Below, in pieces: positions 9,398 through 19,589 of a stretch of 64,000 bases of DNA (positions within the stretch are counted from its first letter, which is position 1; each line of letters starts with the position of its first letter). Source of the DNA: Hortaea werneckii (lineage: Eukaryota; Ascomycota; Dothideomycetes; Mycosphaerellales; Teratosphaeriaceae). The notes beneath the pieces are model-generated. The model was not told where the DNA came from and did no database searches. It saw nothing but the letters and a program-made list of their open reading frames with translations. The stretch is from the NCBI GenBank assembly GCA_037044905.1, contig JBAOKB010000144.1, positions 1,550,001 through 1,614,000 on the forward strand, in the 5' to 3' direction. The translations under genes were made by a program, and so were the position numbers.

Positions 9398-11257
9398 TCA
9401 AGCTCCGACTTCGACCATCCTAGAAATGGCCTCGTCAACGCCTAAGCCGAAACCGAATTGCTCGATCGCCTCCTGTGCTCTCGGCACGCCGATCAAAGCA
9501 ACGTTACGTGGCACAACGACATCTTGCACGTCGAAACACCCAAAAGCAACCAGACGCTTCAAGGCCGGGCAGCTTCGGAAGATCCCAGCAACCACACTTG
9601 TGTCGGCACGATTGCAGAAACTGAGGTTGATGTATTCCAGCGCTGGGTATGTCTCACCGCCATTGAAGACGTCAAAGAAGGCTGAACGTTCAATGTGGCG
9701 ACACGATGCGAGATCGAGGTGCTTCAGTGCCGAGCCCGAGTGTGCCATGAGCGCTTTGAAGCCAGAAGATGCCATTCCAATAGCATCCTCTGGGCCGTCT
9801 GGATTGTTGTTGTCGACGTCGCGAGTACTGTTGACATCGACAAAAGTGAGTGGTGGATTCTGCCAGTCGGTAAATAACGAGGTGTAGCCAGCGTTCGTCA
9901 CGGTGTCATTCTCAGAAATCCGAAGCTTTGAGAGTCGACTACAGTTGTCGTGAATGGCCTGGAGAACAGTGTCGTCTGCATCGATGAACTTCTCCAGGGA
10001 GAGAGTTTGGAGGCCACTGCCGCGCTTCTCGACAAGATTGACAAGTGCATCTGTAGACACCTCGCGGTTGATTTGAAGCGAGAGATGCTTGAGCTCTGGT
10101 AAATCCGAAAGGTAGCGCACAGCGTCTTCACCCAGACGACGGCAGAGCTTGAGCTTGACGCGCTCAAGATTGGGACAGTGCTTGACCATGTCGTGCACAA
10201 CGTCGTCCTCAAAAGCAGCATCTAGCCACTTGAGCTTGACGACTTCGAGCTTGCTGCCAGCCTCGCGGAAGAGCTTCTGCCACCTGTCTTCCGTTACGAG
10301 GTTTGCAGCATACAGCTGGATATGTCGCAACTCGCCACACTTCTCAATCATGTAGTCGATAGCGCCATCCTTCATCTGACATGCATTGCCCAGAACCAGC
10401 TTGCGCATCTTCGGAACCACGGCGAAAATCTGATTGTAATCTTCCACTTCAAGATACGCTGCATCGTGCACCACCACCGAATCCAGATCTGGTCGCAAGA
10501 AGAGCGGGAGCGTCTTCGGCTTCATCACGCGCTTCTTGGAGAAGATTTCGCCCAGCCGCTCCAACACGGACTGAGGTAGCTCTCCCAGCTCTTCAATGTC
10601 GTCGTGGTGCCTGGCGACCTTCTCGATGCACATCTGAACCAGGGATTTGGCCCCTCCAGTCGCCATACCGTCTAATCTGTCGCTCTCAATCTTGCGCCTC
10701 TTCTTGCCCGTGCCCGCTGCCTTTTTCGCTGCAGCTTGGCTCTTCTTGTTGTCCTTGGCCAACTCCTTCCCGCATGGCGTACATAGCAGCCCACCATCTG
10801 GGCCCTCTTTACTGTATGGTGTAACGGTGAAGCGCTTGTTGCAAATGTCGCAGTGCTCGAACTGGCCAGGCAGCGGTTTTGACTTCTTGTACATGCCAAG
10901 GTCATCGTTGTAGTCATCGTCGTCATCCGGATCGCCCTTTTTACCCTTCTTGCCTTTCTTCGATGCTTTACTCTTCTTGATCTTCTCTATCGCGTCTTTT
11001 TCATTTCGCTTGCGCTTCTTCGATGGCTTCTCATCTTCCTCATCCTGTGCAGCTGCGGCTAGTGCCTCATCGTTGTCCTGATCGAGTGCTTGGTTGGATG
11101 GACCTTCTCCATTGCCGGCCTCGTCCACTTCGGCTTGACGTTGTCTCCGCTCATAATCGTCACGGATTTGCGCAGCTGAGATGTTGTTCGCGGCTAAGAA
11201 ATCTGTCAAGGCACTTTGGGGGCCGCGGATGCGGTTGCCACCTCGCCTGCCCGACAT
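9398..11257 (-). CDS. RAD7: DNA repair protein Rad7 (global-genome nucleotide excision repair)
   Basis: Nuclear leucine-rich-repeat protein that with Rad16 recognises UV lesions in non-transcribed chromatin and also takes part in an E3 ligase. Single exon, 619 residues from ATG 11257. Order: basic/acidic low-complexity N-terminus with many lysines (about residues 75-125), a four-cysteine zinc cluster (HCDICNKRF ... LCTPCGKEL, about 135-165), then leucine-rich repeats to the C-terminus (repeated LxxLxLxxC patterns such as PNLERVKLKLCRRLG and PALEYINLSFCNRAD). Architecture and length fit fungal Rad7. Confidence 0.92.
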   Translation of the reverse strand: MSGRRGGNRIRGPQSALTDFLAANNISAAQIRDDYERRQRQAEVDEAGNGEGPSNQALDQDNDEALAAAAQDEEDEKPSKKRKRNEKDAIEKIKKSKASKKGKKGKKGDPDDDDDYNDDLGMYKKSKPLPGQFEHCDICNKRFTVTPYSKEGPDGGLLCTPCGKELAKDNKKSQAAAKKAAGTGKKRRKIESDRLDGMATGGAKSLVQMCIEKVARHHDDIEELGELPQSVLERLGEIFSKKRVMKPKTLPLFLRPDLDSVVVHDAAYLEVEDYNQIFAVVPKMRKLVLGNACQMKDGAIDYMIEKCGELRHIQLYAANLVTEDRWQKLFREAGSKLEVVKLKWLDAAFEDDVVHDMVKHCPNLERVKLKLCRRLGEDAVRYLSDLPELKHLSLQINREVSTDALVNLVEKRGSGLQTLSLEKFIDADDTVLQAIHDNCSRLSKLRISENDTVTNAGYTSLFTDWQNPPLTFVDVNSTRDVDNNNPDGPEDAIGMASSGFKALMAHSGSALKHLDLASCRHIERSAFFDVFNGGETYPALEYINLSFCNRADTSVVAGIFRSCPALKRLVAFGCFDVQDVVVPRNVALIGVPRAQEAIEQFGFGLGVDEAISRMVEVGA

Positions 11258-11755
11258 GTTGCGATGTCTACAGTTGGCGTGTTGAATGTCAAGTGGATGG
11301 GAGTGGACAGGTTAGACCGAATAGCCAAGACTATCAGAGCATGGAGGATGATGTCGTTGATTGTTCGAACAGGAAGTGTGCACATGCACCAGGCAGGAGT
11401 GAGATGACGGCTCCAGCCGACGCGAGAAAGTTAAAGTGCCTGCAGGACGCGTCGCGCGAGTTCCGCGACAGGCAGCAGCAAAAAAGAAAAATCAGATGCA
11501 CCAGTCGCAGGTGAATGTGAAGTGGTTGAAATGGCATTACTGGTAGGTAAATAATATACACAGGAGCAGATGCTACTGATACCCATTCACGTGAACTTAG
11601 ACCCGCCCTAAAAATACCAAAAGCCCAGCACTCAAATCCATACGCCAGACGTAAAAGGGTATATGATATCCAGCATCGAAAACTCCAGCAATTCCGCAGA
11701 ACGTGTTGATAAGGTACATTCCAAAACTTCTTCTCGTGACACACCCGGGGCCTTT
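11258..11755. other. Intergenic region between RAD7 and the Hsp70-like gene
   Basis: Promoter side of RAD7 and 3' flank of the Hsp70-like gene, both on the minus strand. A 136-codon minus-strand frame here (11334-11744) is cysteine- and tryptophan-rich without a domain, and I do not call it. Confidence 0.5.
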
Positions 11756-13735
11756 TCAGTTGAAGTCAGCCTTGACGGTCCCATACTTCACGCCATCCAC
11801 CCGCAGCTCAAACACGAGATTTGCACTTTCAATCTTCATGTGCAGTTCAAAGTCCAGGTTGTCGAACTCGATGCCCTTGGTAGTCGTGAGGCGCGTGAAG
11901 AGACTCTTCGGCACAGCGTTAAGGTCCGTAGTGAGTGTGCAGACGGTGATAAGATCCTTGCCGAAAGCGTCGGGAGCGTCATCCAATTCGCAGCCTACGA
12001 GGTCATCCTCGACAACAAGTGACTGGCCAGGTCGGAAATTGCGCGTGTAGTGGAATGAAACCGGTTGATCTGCCGAGATTGGAGTACCCTGTGCATGGTT
12101 AATATTTGCTACGTACAAGAAAAAGGATATGACAATGCTTACCTTTGCGATGTGCCATTGCATCCTGTCGCTGACCATCCATCGCTCCCACAAAGGACTC
12201 CAATACCGATCTTCGACTGGATGCTTCTTCTCGTCAAACACGGTGGCGTAGCTTGTGCCGTAATGCCATCGACTTCTCCGCTTCTCGACCACACTACCCT
12301 CAATGCCACGCAAGACCGCACCTCTCACCACAGCTGTCCACGCATTCAGGGGCTGCAAGATCTCCACATTCTGCTGCGCCGCCGCCGCGATCTCATGTGA
12401 TGGCTGTTCCGAGTATGGCGGTGGCGGGGCTGAATTGAAGTGCTGCTTCAAGCGCGTGTACAGGTAGTTCGACTGACCAAAACCACCAACAAGTACGATG
12501 CCAGAGACAAGTCCGCCTTTGGTTTTGATCGCTTGCACCTGCCCATCTACCAGCTCGATGACCTGCTGTATAACCGGCTCAAAGATACCCTTCACCTGCT
12601 CAGCAGTCATGATGAGGAATCCGCTATCCAAGCCGGCCTCCTCATCGTCAGGCAGACCTGGGAACGGCACGTTCACCTCGCTATGTTCCTCCTCATTGAA
12701 GTTCCGCTTCACAAACTCCTCAAAATATCTCAGTCCCATCATCCATGTCTTCGGCTTCTTCTCACGCATATGCGTATACTTCTCTTCGCCTATCCGTTCT
12801 TTGACATGGTCTTCGAACCTGTAGTTCAAGAAAGCCGATCCACAGAGCCCACCAGTGCCAACCGCACTCTCCTCTACCCGGAGCGGATTGGTCTCCGTCA
12901 CTTTGTAGGCGATTAAGTCTACCGTGCCACCTCCCGCATCACACACGATGAAGTTATCATCGACTTTCAAACCGCTCGGTTGTATAGTCTTGAGCGTATA
13001 CACTGCCGCAGCCTCCGGCTCACTGATAAGCTTAAGCTCATGTCTGCTGCCCATCCCTGCTCTTTCTGCAGCCTGCAGAGTGGCGTTCTTGGCTGCATCT
13101 GACCATACCGCGGGCACTGTCAGGACGAACTCCACCTTAGTGGTGCTCACAAAGCTCTCGCCGTACCTCCTCGTCAACATCTCCATGGTGTGATTGTAGA
13201 TCTTGGTGAGGTAGTCGGACACGGCGTCCATGACTGTGCGATCGCATTTCCGTAGTTGAGCGGCGGTTTCTAGAGGCGAGACGAAATGTGGGAGCTTCTG
13301 GTTGCGGTCGAGGAAGAGCTTGATGCATCGTAGGCGAGGCTCCTCGGGCTTGAACTGGAAGCCCCATCGTGTTGCATGCGGTATTTCGTGCTCGCTTGGC
13401 TGCTCGGTAGTAGGAGTCGAAGGGGCGCTTGTAGGCGAGGTGCCTCCGTATGCGATCTCTGAAGGGACCTTGTCGGACGTGATGCCATTGCCACCGGGCC
13501 AACTTTTAATGATGTCGACGTCGTCTGGTGTCGCACTGTACACAGCGGCTACACCACTGTATGTTGTACCGAAGTCAACTCCGACTATCAGCCTGTCCTC
13601 CTTGATCTCCGCGCCATTGCTCTCGTCGTGGACTCCATTGACCTCCGCCGGAGCATCGCCATTGGCGAGCGAACCATTCATGCTTGCTGCAGTCTCAGTT
13701 CCGTTGACCGGCGGACTGGGCTGGTTGACAGTCAT
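11756..13735 (-). CDS. Hsp70-like ATPase-domain protein (actin-like ATPase fold)
   Basis: Divergent Hsp70 relative of the kind common in filamentous fungi; it has the nucleotide-binding domain but no recognisable substrate-binding domain, so a chaperone role is not assured. Phosphate-1 motif VGVDFGTTYSG lies near residues 52-62, phosphate-2 as VCDAGGGTVDL, and the adenosine motif as VLVGGFGQSNYL. The first 50 residues are low complexity. A 54-nt intron at 12089-12142 (GTAAGC...CACAG) is in frame and free of stops, so the open frame of 659 codons becomes 641 after splicing. It is divergent from the coiled-coil gene. Confidence 0.9.
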   Translation of the reverse strand: MTVNQPSPPVNGTETAASMNGSLANGDAPAEVNGVHDESNGAEIKEDRLIVGVDFGTTYSGVAAVYSATPDDVDIIKSWPGGNGITSDKVPSEIAYGGTSPTSAPSTPTTEQPSEHEIPHATRWGFQFKPEEPRLRCIKLFLDRNQKLPHFVSPLETAAQLRKCDRTVMDAVSDYLTKIYNHTMEMLTRRYGESFVSTTKVEFVLTVPAVWSDAAKNATLQAAERAGMGSRHELKLISEPEAAAVYTLKTIQPSGLKVDDNFIVCDAGGGTVDLIAYKVTETNPLRVEESAVGTGGLCGSAFLNYRFEDHVKERIGEEKYTHMREKKPKTWMMGLRYFEEFVKRNFNEEEHSEVNVPFPGLPDDEEAGLDSGFLIMTAEQVKGIFEPVIQQVIELVDGQVQAIKTKGGLVSGIVLVGGFGQSNYLYTRLKQHFNSAPPPPYSEQPSHEIAAAAQQNVEILQPLNAWTAVVRGAVLRGIEGSVVEKRRSRWHYGTSYATVFDEKKHPVEDRYWSPLWERWMVSDRMQWHIAKVSIVISFFLYVANINHAQGTPISADQPVSFHYTRNFRPGQSLVVEDDLVGCELDDAPDAFGKDLITVCTLTTDLNAVPKSLFTRLTTTKGIEFDNLDFELHMKIESANLVFELRVDGVKYGTVKADFN

Positions 13736-14595
13736 TGTCTAGCAGGATACAGGAGAGAGGATTAGACCACTACGGTTGGGTGTTTTCCCAGCCTGGCAAT
13801 ATGTAATTTCAACGGGCAGCTGGTCGCCAACCGCCACTTTTGGTACAACACCAACGTCCAATCCCGTGCGAGTCTGACCTGACCTTTGCAACGCGTCCCG
13901 TCAGCTCGATGACGAGGCTACACTGGAAGACGCGGTGAAGAGCAACGAGGCCACGACCCCATTGAGGAGGATCCGATGACAACTATTAGGCCATTGAGCC
14001 GCCATCGCTCCTGTAAAAAGGTGCGCTCTCCTGCACGTTCGGAGTCCGGTAGCGCTCGCGGTCATGAGATAGAGTTGCGGCCTTGCGATGCAGTGCAAGG
14101 ATCATAGTTTGAGCCCTGCGGCCGAAGATCTGGGGTACAGCTAATCTTAGACTGGTCAGCCCCTCCTTCGCCGTCCTGTCAATTTCCCGACTGGGCAATG
14201 ACGCAGCCATCTGCTTTTCACGGAGATTATAACTCGGTTCGCTTAATCGCCTACAAGCACTTGTATTCAGGCTCGCATACACTGTACTGTATTGATTTCT
14301 TGTTCATTAGGTAGACGCTGCAGAATGCTGTCATGTTCGTACTGTGTAAATAAGCTCAGCGCCAGCAAGTGTCAGCCGCGCTATGGCTGCTCCATCATGT
14401 CTTCCACGAGCGCTTAGGTTCACGGGAAATCGTCCGGAGTTGTTGCGGAGCCGGGTGCGTTGACTGAAGTCATTATTGGAAACATCGACATGTAATAATT
14501 GTGGCACAAATATTGATCGCTAGGTAGGTAGACACGGGAGAGCCGATTCTCCAAACGGGCAATAATGGCGCGTCTGCACTGTGGCATCGTCTGCT
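13736..14595. other. Divergent intergenic region
   Basis: 860 bp between the starts of the Hsp70-like gene (minus) and the coiled-coil gene (plus). A 98-codon minus-strand frame (13986-14282) has no recognised homology pattern. Confidence 0.5.
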
Positions 14596-16128
14596 ATGTC
14601 AGAAGCCAGCGGTAAAGTCTCCGCGGCTGACCGGCCAAATGAAGAGGTTGGACAAGCATCCCAAGCAGCAGCTGTCTCTACCTTGGCCACATATACCGCT
14701 AGCGATGACATGACTGGGGCCGAGACTGCCAATGCTGACGAGACATGCACAATGACTACCGAACCAAGTCAGCCGTCAGCGGACCAGGAAGATTCTCTTC
14801 CTGACAACGTTGAAATGAGTGCATCGCACGGTGAGGAGAACTCTCAGATGCAGCTCGACGACAGCCCCAGCCCCTCTGCGAAGGAACAAGATTTCCCAGA
14901 GTCTCGATCTGGTCGAGCAAACTTCCGCAGCACGAGTTCCAAAATCGCAAACTTACGTGCCGCTTTCGAGAATGACACACCTGCCTATGGACCGCCCAGG
15001 CGAAACTTTGCGAGGAGTGCAGATAGGAAGCGCGAGAGAAGCGCACAGTGCAGTAGACAATGCCAGGACGAGATGGGAAAGCTGAGAGACGAACGGAATA
15101 GAGAGGAAGAGATGAAGATTGCACTGGAAGAGAAATGCACAAAGCTTGAGGAAGAGTTGGAAGCGCTGGAGCAACAGACGCATGAGGGAAAGAAAACGAG
15201 AGATTCTTCGCTAGGCCAAGAGACGAATGGCACGAATGGATACAACCACGAGGAGGCCAGGGCGTCAAGCGCACAGAGCGACGAAGTCCATCTCCTCCAG
15301 CAGCAGCTCGCCGAACTGAAAAAGACCATCTCCACTTCGACTCGCATGAGCAGCTCCGTCACCGACTCGACCTTCGCACAGGAGATGGGCGTCCTGCATC
15401 ACGAGCTCCAGAACTGGATCGTGCTGAACTTCAGGCGCGCGAAGATGGATGCTGCGCCGAATGAGCTCTGCGATCGTCTTGAAGGCACAGGCGACTTTGA
15501 ACGGGTGGCATGGCTGCAGCAAGTCTTCCGCGTGTTCGACCCTTACAGCAAAACTAGCATTCTTGCAGTGTGTTGCCACAGTCTCCCTAATGGACGTGTT
15601 CTGTGCCGAGCTGGTTTTTGGGCTGAACAAGGGTGAACAGTGGTGTGCGGACCTCCTGAAGGCGGCCGAAAGCATGCAAAAAACGCTTGGTTCGGTAGCA
15701 TACGCCAAGTGGCGGGCTGCGACTGTCGAGGCTGTAGGTCAAATGCAGTATTCCAAGACCTCCTGCAGAAGGCGATTGAGGACGTTGCGGAGTCCATCTG
15801 TCATTCGCTTTACAAGCTCACTGAAATCGATGCAGGGGAGAGTGGGAAAACGTCTTTGATTGGCATTATTAAGCGTGCCGCCTCCCTTGCGCACCTTTTC
15901 TCTTTCCAGCAAGCCCAGTACCAATTCCTCCGACCCAACCCTGGAACGCATTTCGATGCCGAAACAATGGAGGACATCGCAGAAGACGGCGAAGAGCTCT
16001 CTTCTTCTGTGGTTAGCTGCGTGACCTTCCCATCTGTAATCAAGAATGGTGACGAGTGCGGCGACAACTCTCATCTCCGAAACGTCATTATGAGATCGAG
16101 GGTGCTATGCCGGAAAGTAGAAAGCTGA
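14596..16128 (+). CDS. Coiled-coil protein of unknown function with two compensating frameshifts
   Basis: I do not recognise a characterised family, though the C-terminal helical part resembles one found in several large fungal hypothetical proteins. First ATG of the frame is 14596. Order: acidic, Ser/Gln-rich N-terminus; a charged coiled coil (about residues 160-210, rich in E, K and R); a helical domain (ELQNWIVLNFRRAK ... HLRNVIMRSRVLCRKV). The frame moves +1 at the AAAA at 15550-15553, reads through about 190 bases of clearly coding sequence (FLQCVATVSLMDVFCAELVFG), and returns at AAA 15741-15743. Removing one A and adding one A gives 510 codons. Its stop is 33 bp from that of the convergent gene. 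Confidence 0.75.
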
Positions 16129-16161
16129 AACCGAGAAGGAGCCGTCACAAGTCCAATAGCA

Positions 16162-18060
16162 TCAGAGTGTGTTCTCTCTTTGCCTGCCACGGGCATGGCG
16201 GCCGGTCGCATCTTGCGTCTCTGACAACTTCAAATGTGCTTCCGACTGCTGTCTGAGCCATTTCTCCAAGCCCTCGATCCCACTGCTCCTATCATCAATG
16301 GTCTGCGCCCGTTGCAACCTGTCGGGCCGGCGGCTCAGCACGAGTTCCCCATTGATAATCCTATCTTCCCACTGAGCATCTCGGCTAACGAGAGCCTCCC
16401 GCCGCTGGAGTTGACTGCCGGGGCTGGTACAATTGCTAGACACCGGCGCAAGGTCTGCAAAGTCTCGTGCTACTGGCTCTGCTTCCGGCGACAGTGTACC
16501 GGAAGTGATGACCGATGCGATATCAGCCTCAGAAGGAGAGCTAGGTTGCGTGTATTCTGGTGTTTTGATCTTATGCAGTTGATGATCAAAGACTTTGTCT
16601 TCAAGGTCATGAAGGGAGCCGGTGAATACGCGTGGAACTTGGTTTTCACTCCCTTTACGTCGCGTGACCAAAGACTTATCTACATGCGGTAGCTGGGGTG
16701 CGGGTTGGGCGATACCGGGTCCGACTGCTCTGTGTGTGTCTGCCGTATAGACGTCACTAGCGTCAGTCATGTGGCGGAAGTGCCCACGATGCATGACTTT
16801 ATCTTCGACAACGCTGAACGACTTGTTGAGGTTGGAGTGGCTGCCAGATGGCTCGAGGCGTGCAGTCTTCGGGGCTTCTGCATCCGCTTGAGCTCTAGTG
16901 AAAATCTGCAAGTACAAACCTTCCCTATCAGTAGGACCGAAAACGTTGCCCAGCGAAGATCGTTTGGTGGGAGTTTGTTGCGACATTGCGACACCGGGGC
17001 CGTCGGCGACCTGGAATGGCAGTAAAGGCAGCTGCGGCGGCTCTGACGGGGTCTTCAAAGTGGCAATAGTTTGATTGTCGGTCGTGCCGCTGGAGCCCTG
17101 TTGCGGACAGCGTATTGCTGATTCAGGGGTAGCAGGAGCCGCGACTGAATCCGTTGCTTGAAACTGAATAGCCTCTGTAGCTGGCGGCCTTGACTGGTAC
17201 CGAGACCAATTCTGTAGTCTCTGTACAGCTTTCTGGTACTCTTGATCAAATTTGTCGACCATTTCATCCGCATCTGAGCATGCGTACTGTATGCGGCTCA
17301 GTTGGGTCTGAACTGCGACGAGTAGGTCCCGAAGGTCCACGGCTTCATTGTGAGGTTGGCGTTCGAGAAGCCGCGAAAACTCCTGCCATACAGCTTTGGC
17401 GAAAAGATCAATCATGTCTTGGAAGATCCCAGCTTCACGTCCTGTTGACTTGTGGAAGGTCCTGCGTACGTCAACGTCGTTGGCCACTGAAGGAAACCCT
17501 GGGTGATCTTACCGTAACACAGGTCTCCAGGCATCCAATGCGCCTTCGAGTGCCACGCCTTCCAAGATTGCCAAACGCGGCAAACACCCAGTCGCTCGTT
17601 GCGCATTTTGGCACCTGCTCTCAAAGTGCTCACGCAAGAAATCGCAGGCCTCCAGCTCGCTGTTGATGTACCACTCGATCCTCCGAAGTGTACTTGGATG
17701 AGAAATTCCAGACTCAACGATGACATGTATGTCGGCGCCCACACCCGAGATCAACATGATCATGCGGTACAATAAGTCGTAGCTGCGCTCGTCGATACTA
17801 CGGCTGCGAAAGTAGTTCATCAGGCGACGAATAATGGTCCTTTTCACCTCTTCAGCTGGGGATGTGGTTGGACTGGGCTCCATTTTTGCAGTGACGGCCG
17901 ACGTATTGATAGGTGTACGTGTTACAAACTCATGTATGACGACGTCAAACAAGTGTTGTATCTCACGCAGCTGTGCAAAAAGCTCAAGGCAACATAGCAC
18001 TCGCCGTACAACAAACGAGGCAATGGGCTGCAATCTGATTAGATCACCAGAGGCCGACAT
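16162..18060 (-). CDS. Hypothetical protein, two exons
   Basis: No family recognised. Exons 18060-17513 and 17461-16162, joined by a 51-nt GT-AG intron (17462-17512) that holds the only stop between the two open stretches. The product is 615 residues. The N-terminal third is helical and largely hydrophobic/charged (ELFAQLREIQHLFDVVIHEF, YDLLYRMIMLISGVGADIHV). The rest is polar, rich in Ser, Pro and Gln, and probably disordered, ending in a basic tail. No signal peptide or membrane segment is evident. It could be a scaffold or cytoskeletal protein, but nothing in the sequence shows this. Confidence 0.75.
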
Positions 18061-18619
18061 TTCTCAGGTCCTGCACGCCGTCACGCGGAACCGGCGTGAA
18101 CTGACGTTGAGCGCGAGGTCGGCGTCCCCGGCGACGGACGAGGAAGGTGCAGGTAAACAAGCGGTGAAAGGCAATGTCTGAGTAGGACTGTCGGTAGCGG
18201 ATGCTGGGGATTACTATAATCTTTCGAAAACGTGCTCGGTAGAGGCATCAAGGTATTGTATGTGTTCTTTAAGCTGCAGATGAGTTGGATCAAGGACAGG
18301 GAGAATGTATTTCGGATCATGAATGAATGCAGTGGGGCTAGGTCCAATGCTTTCAGTCTTGGCGGCTGACTGTGGAAGGAACGACCAGGAACCGGCTCCG
18401 AAGTATCCAGGCAGGATCGGAGGAGACGCAGGACTACACTCGCTTGCAGTACGGGACAAGGTAGTAACCTGGGGACAACCTTAAGCAGAGATATCGAATT
18501 CTCCATTGTCATTATCGTTTTGAATTGCAACCAAAGCAGACGTGACCGTAAAACATGCCTTCATATGCCGCATGAGCTACTTACATAGCTTTTTGCGCAA
18601 GCAATTACTGCTTTAACCT
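18061..18619. other. Intergenic region
   Basis: Upstream of the hypothetical gene at 16162-18060 and 3' of the CUE-domain gene, both minus strand. A 149-codon minus-strand frame (18081-18530) lacks recognisable features. Confidence 0.5.
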
Positions 18620-19162
18620 TCACTGACTCGCAGCCAACTCCCTCAGCATCTCCCTCGTCGCACCAGCACTCTTGCCACTATCACCATACAAAGCAGCGAT
18701 TAAGCTCCCATCCACACTAGGGAACTCGCGTTGCAAGTCCTCCATGTCGCGGTCCTCATTAGTCTGCGGCCTACCCATCTCGAACTGCTCCATCGCTTCC
18801 CGCTGCTCGCCGCGTTCGCCCTCTGGCACAAAGTCAGATTCCTTGAACGTGCCTGTGCGCCTTGGCGGCTGAATATCGCCAGGCGCAAAGTCGCCGCCTC
18901 CTGGGTGCTGTTGACCATGACCTGGCGGTGGTCCAGGTGGAGGTTGGTAATACTGGCTTTGATCTGGATAAGCTTGTTGGAGACCTTGGCCTTGATACTG
19001 CTGCATCCCTGCAGGCGCATGGCCTTGCTGGTCTTGCCAAGGGTTTTCCATGGGATGACTTTGCTGCTGTTGATGATAGGGATTGTTGTCCTGCTGTCCT
19101 TGGGGATAAGGCGGAATGTTGCTGCCTCCCGAAGGAGCATTGTAGTAGTTGTTTGACGACAT
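18620..19162 (-). CDS. Small CUE-domain protein with a Q/P/G-rich N-terminus
   Basis: ATG at 19162 (MSSNNYYNAPSGG...); an open extension upstream starts only with TTG. About 180 residues. The first 100 are low complexity (Gln, Pro, Gly, Tyr). The C-terminal 45 residues (DMEDLQREFPSVDGSLIAALYGD) match the CUE pattern of a ubiquitin-binding three-helix bundle, with the FP and the di-leucine-type end recognisable. The family is conserved in filamentous fungi, and a role in ubiquitin recognition is inferred from the domain only. Divergent from RPB3. Confidence 0.85.
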   Translation of the reverse strand: MSSNNYYNAPSGGSNIPPYPQGQQDNNPYHQQQQSHPMENPWQDQQGHAPAGMQQYQGQGLQQAYPDQSQYYQPPPGPPPGHGQQHPGGGDFAPGDIQPPRRTGTFKESDFVPEGERGEQREAMEQFEMGRPQTNEDRDMEDLQREFPSVDGSLIAALYGDSGKSAGATREMLRELAASQ

Positions 19163-19589
19163 GACCTTTGATAGATACAATCACTGCAAAGTTCGAGTAT
19201 TGACCTGATAATTGAACGTGTCCAGGTTGCCTCTCAATAATGGTGATGGGAAAGGAAGTTCGCCTCAGCCATAGTGTTACGTTGTCCTCATGTGACAGAG
19301 CCTGGAAGCTTGGAGAGCGAGGAAGGCAGGAGAGCTCGGATCGCTCGAAGCCATCTTCCGAATCCGGACTTTAGCCGAGTGAAGCTCGAGGAACGTGGAA
19401 AGATCGCGTCCAGATGCGATTGCTACGATTGCTCTAACCTAACGATTGAACAATACCGAACTCCGTCACCAACTACCACGCCTGCAATACCTTTCCACGC
19501 CGTCATCAACTGTACGCAACTGCGCGCACAGAAAGCATAAACCCTCGACCTGTTGCTGCGGCTGTGAGGCTGCCCTTGCGAACGCGAAG
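19163..19589. other. Divergent promoter between the CUE-domain gene and RPB3
   Basis: 427 bp between two start codons. No additional gene seen. Confidence 0.5.
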
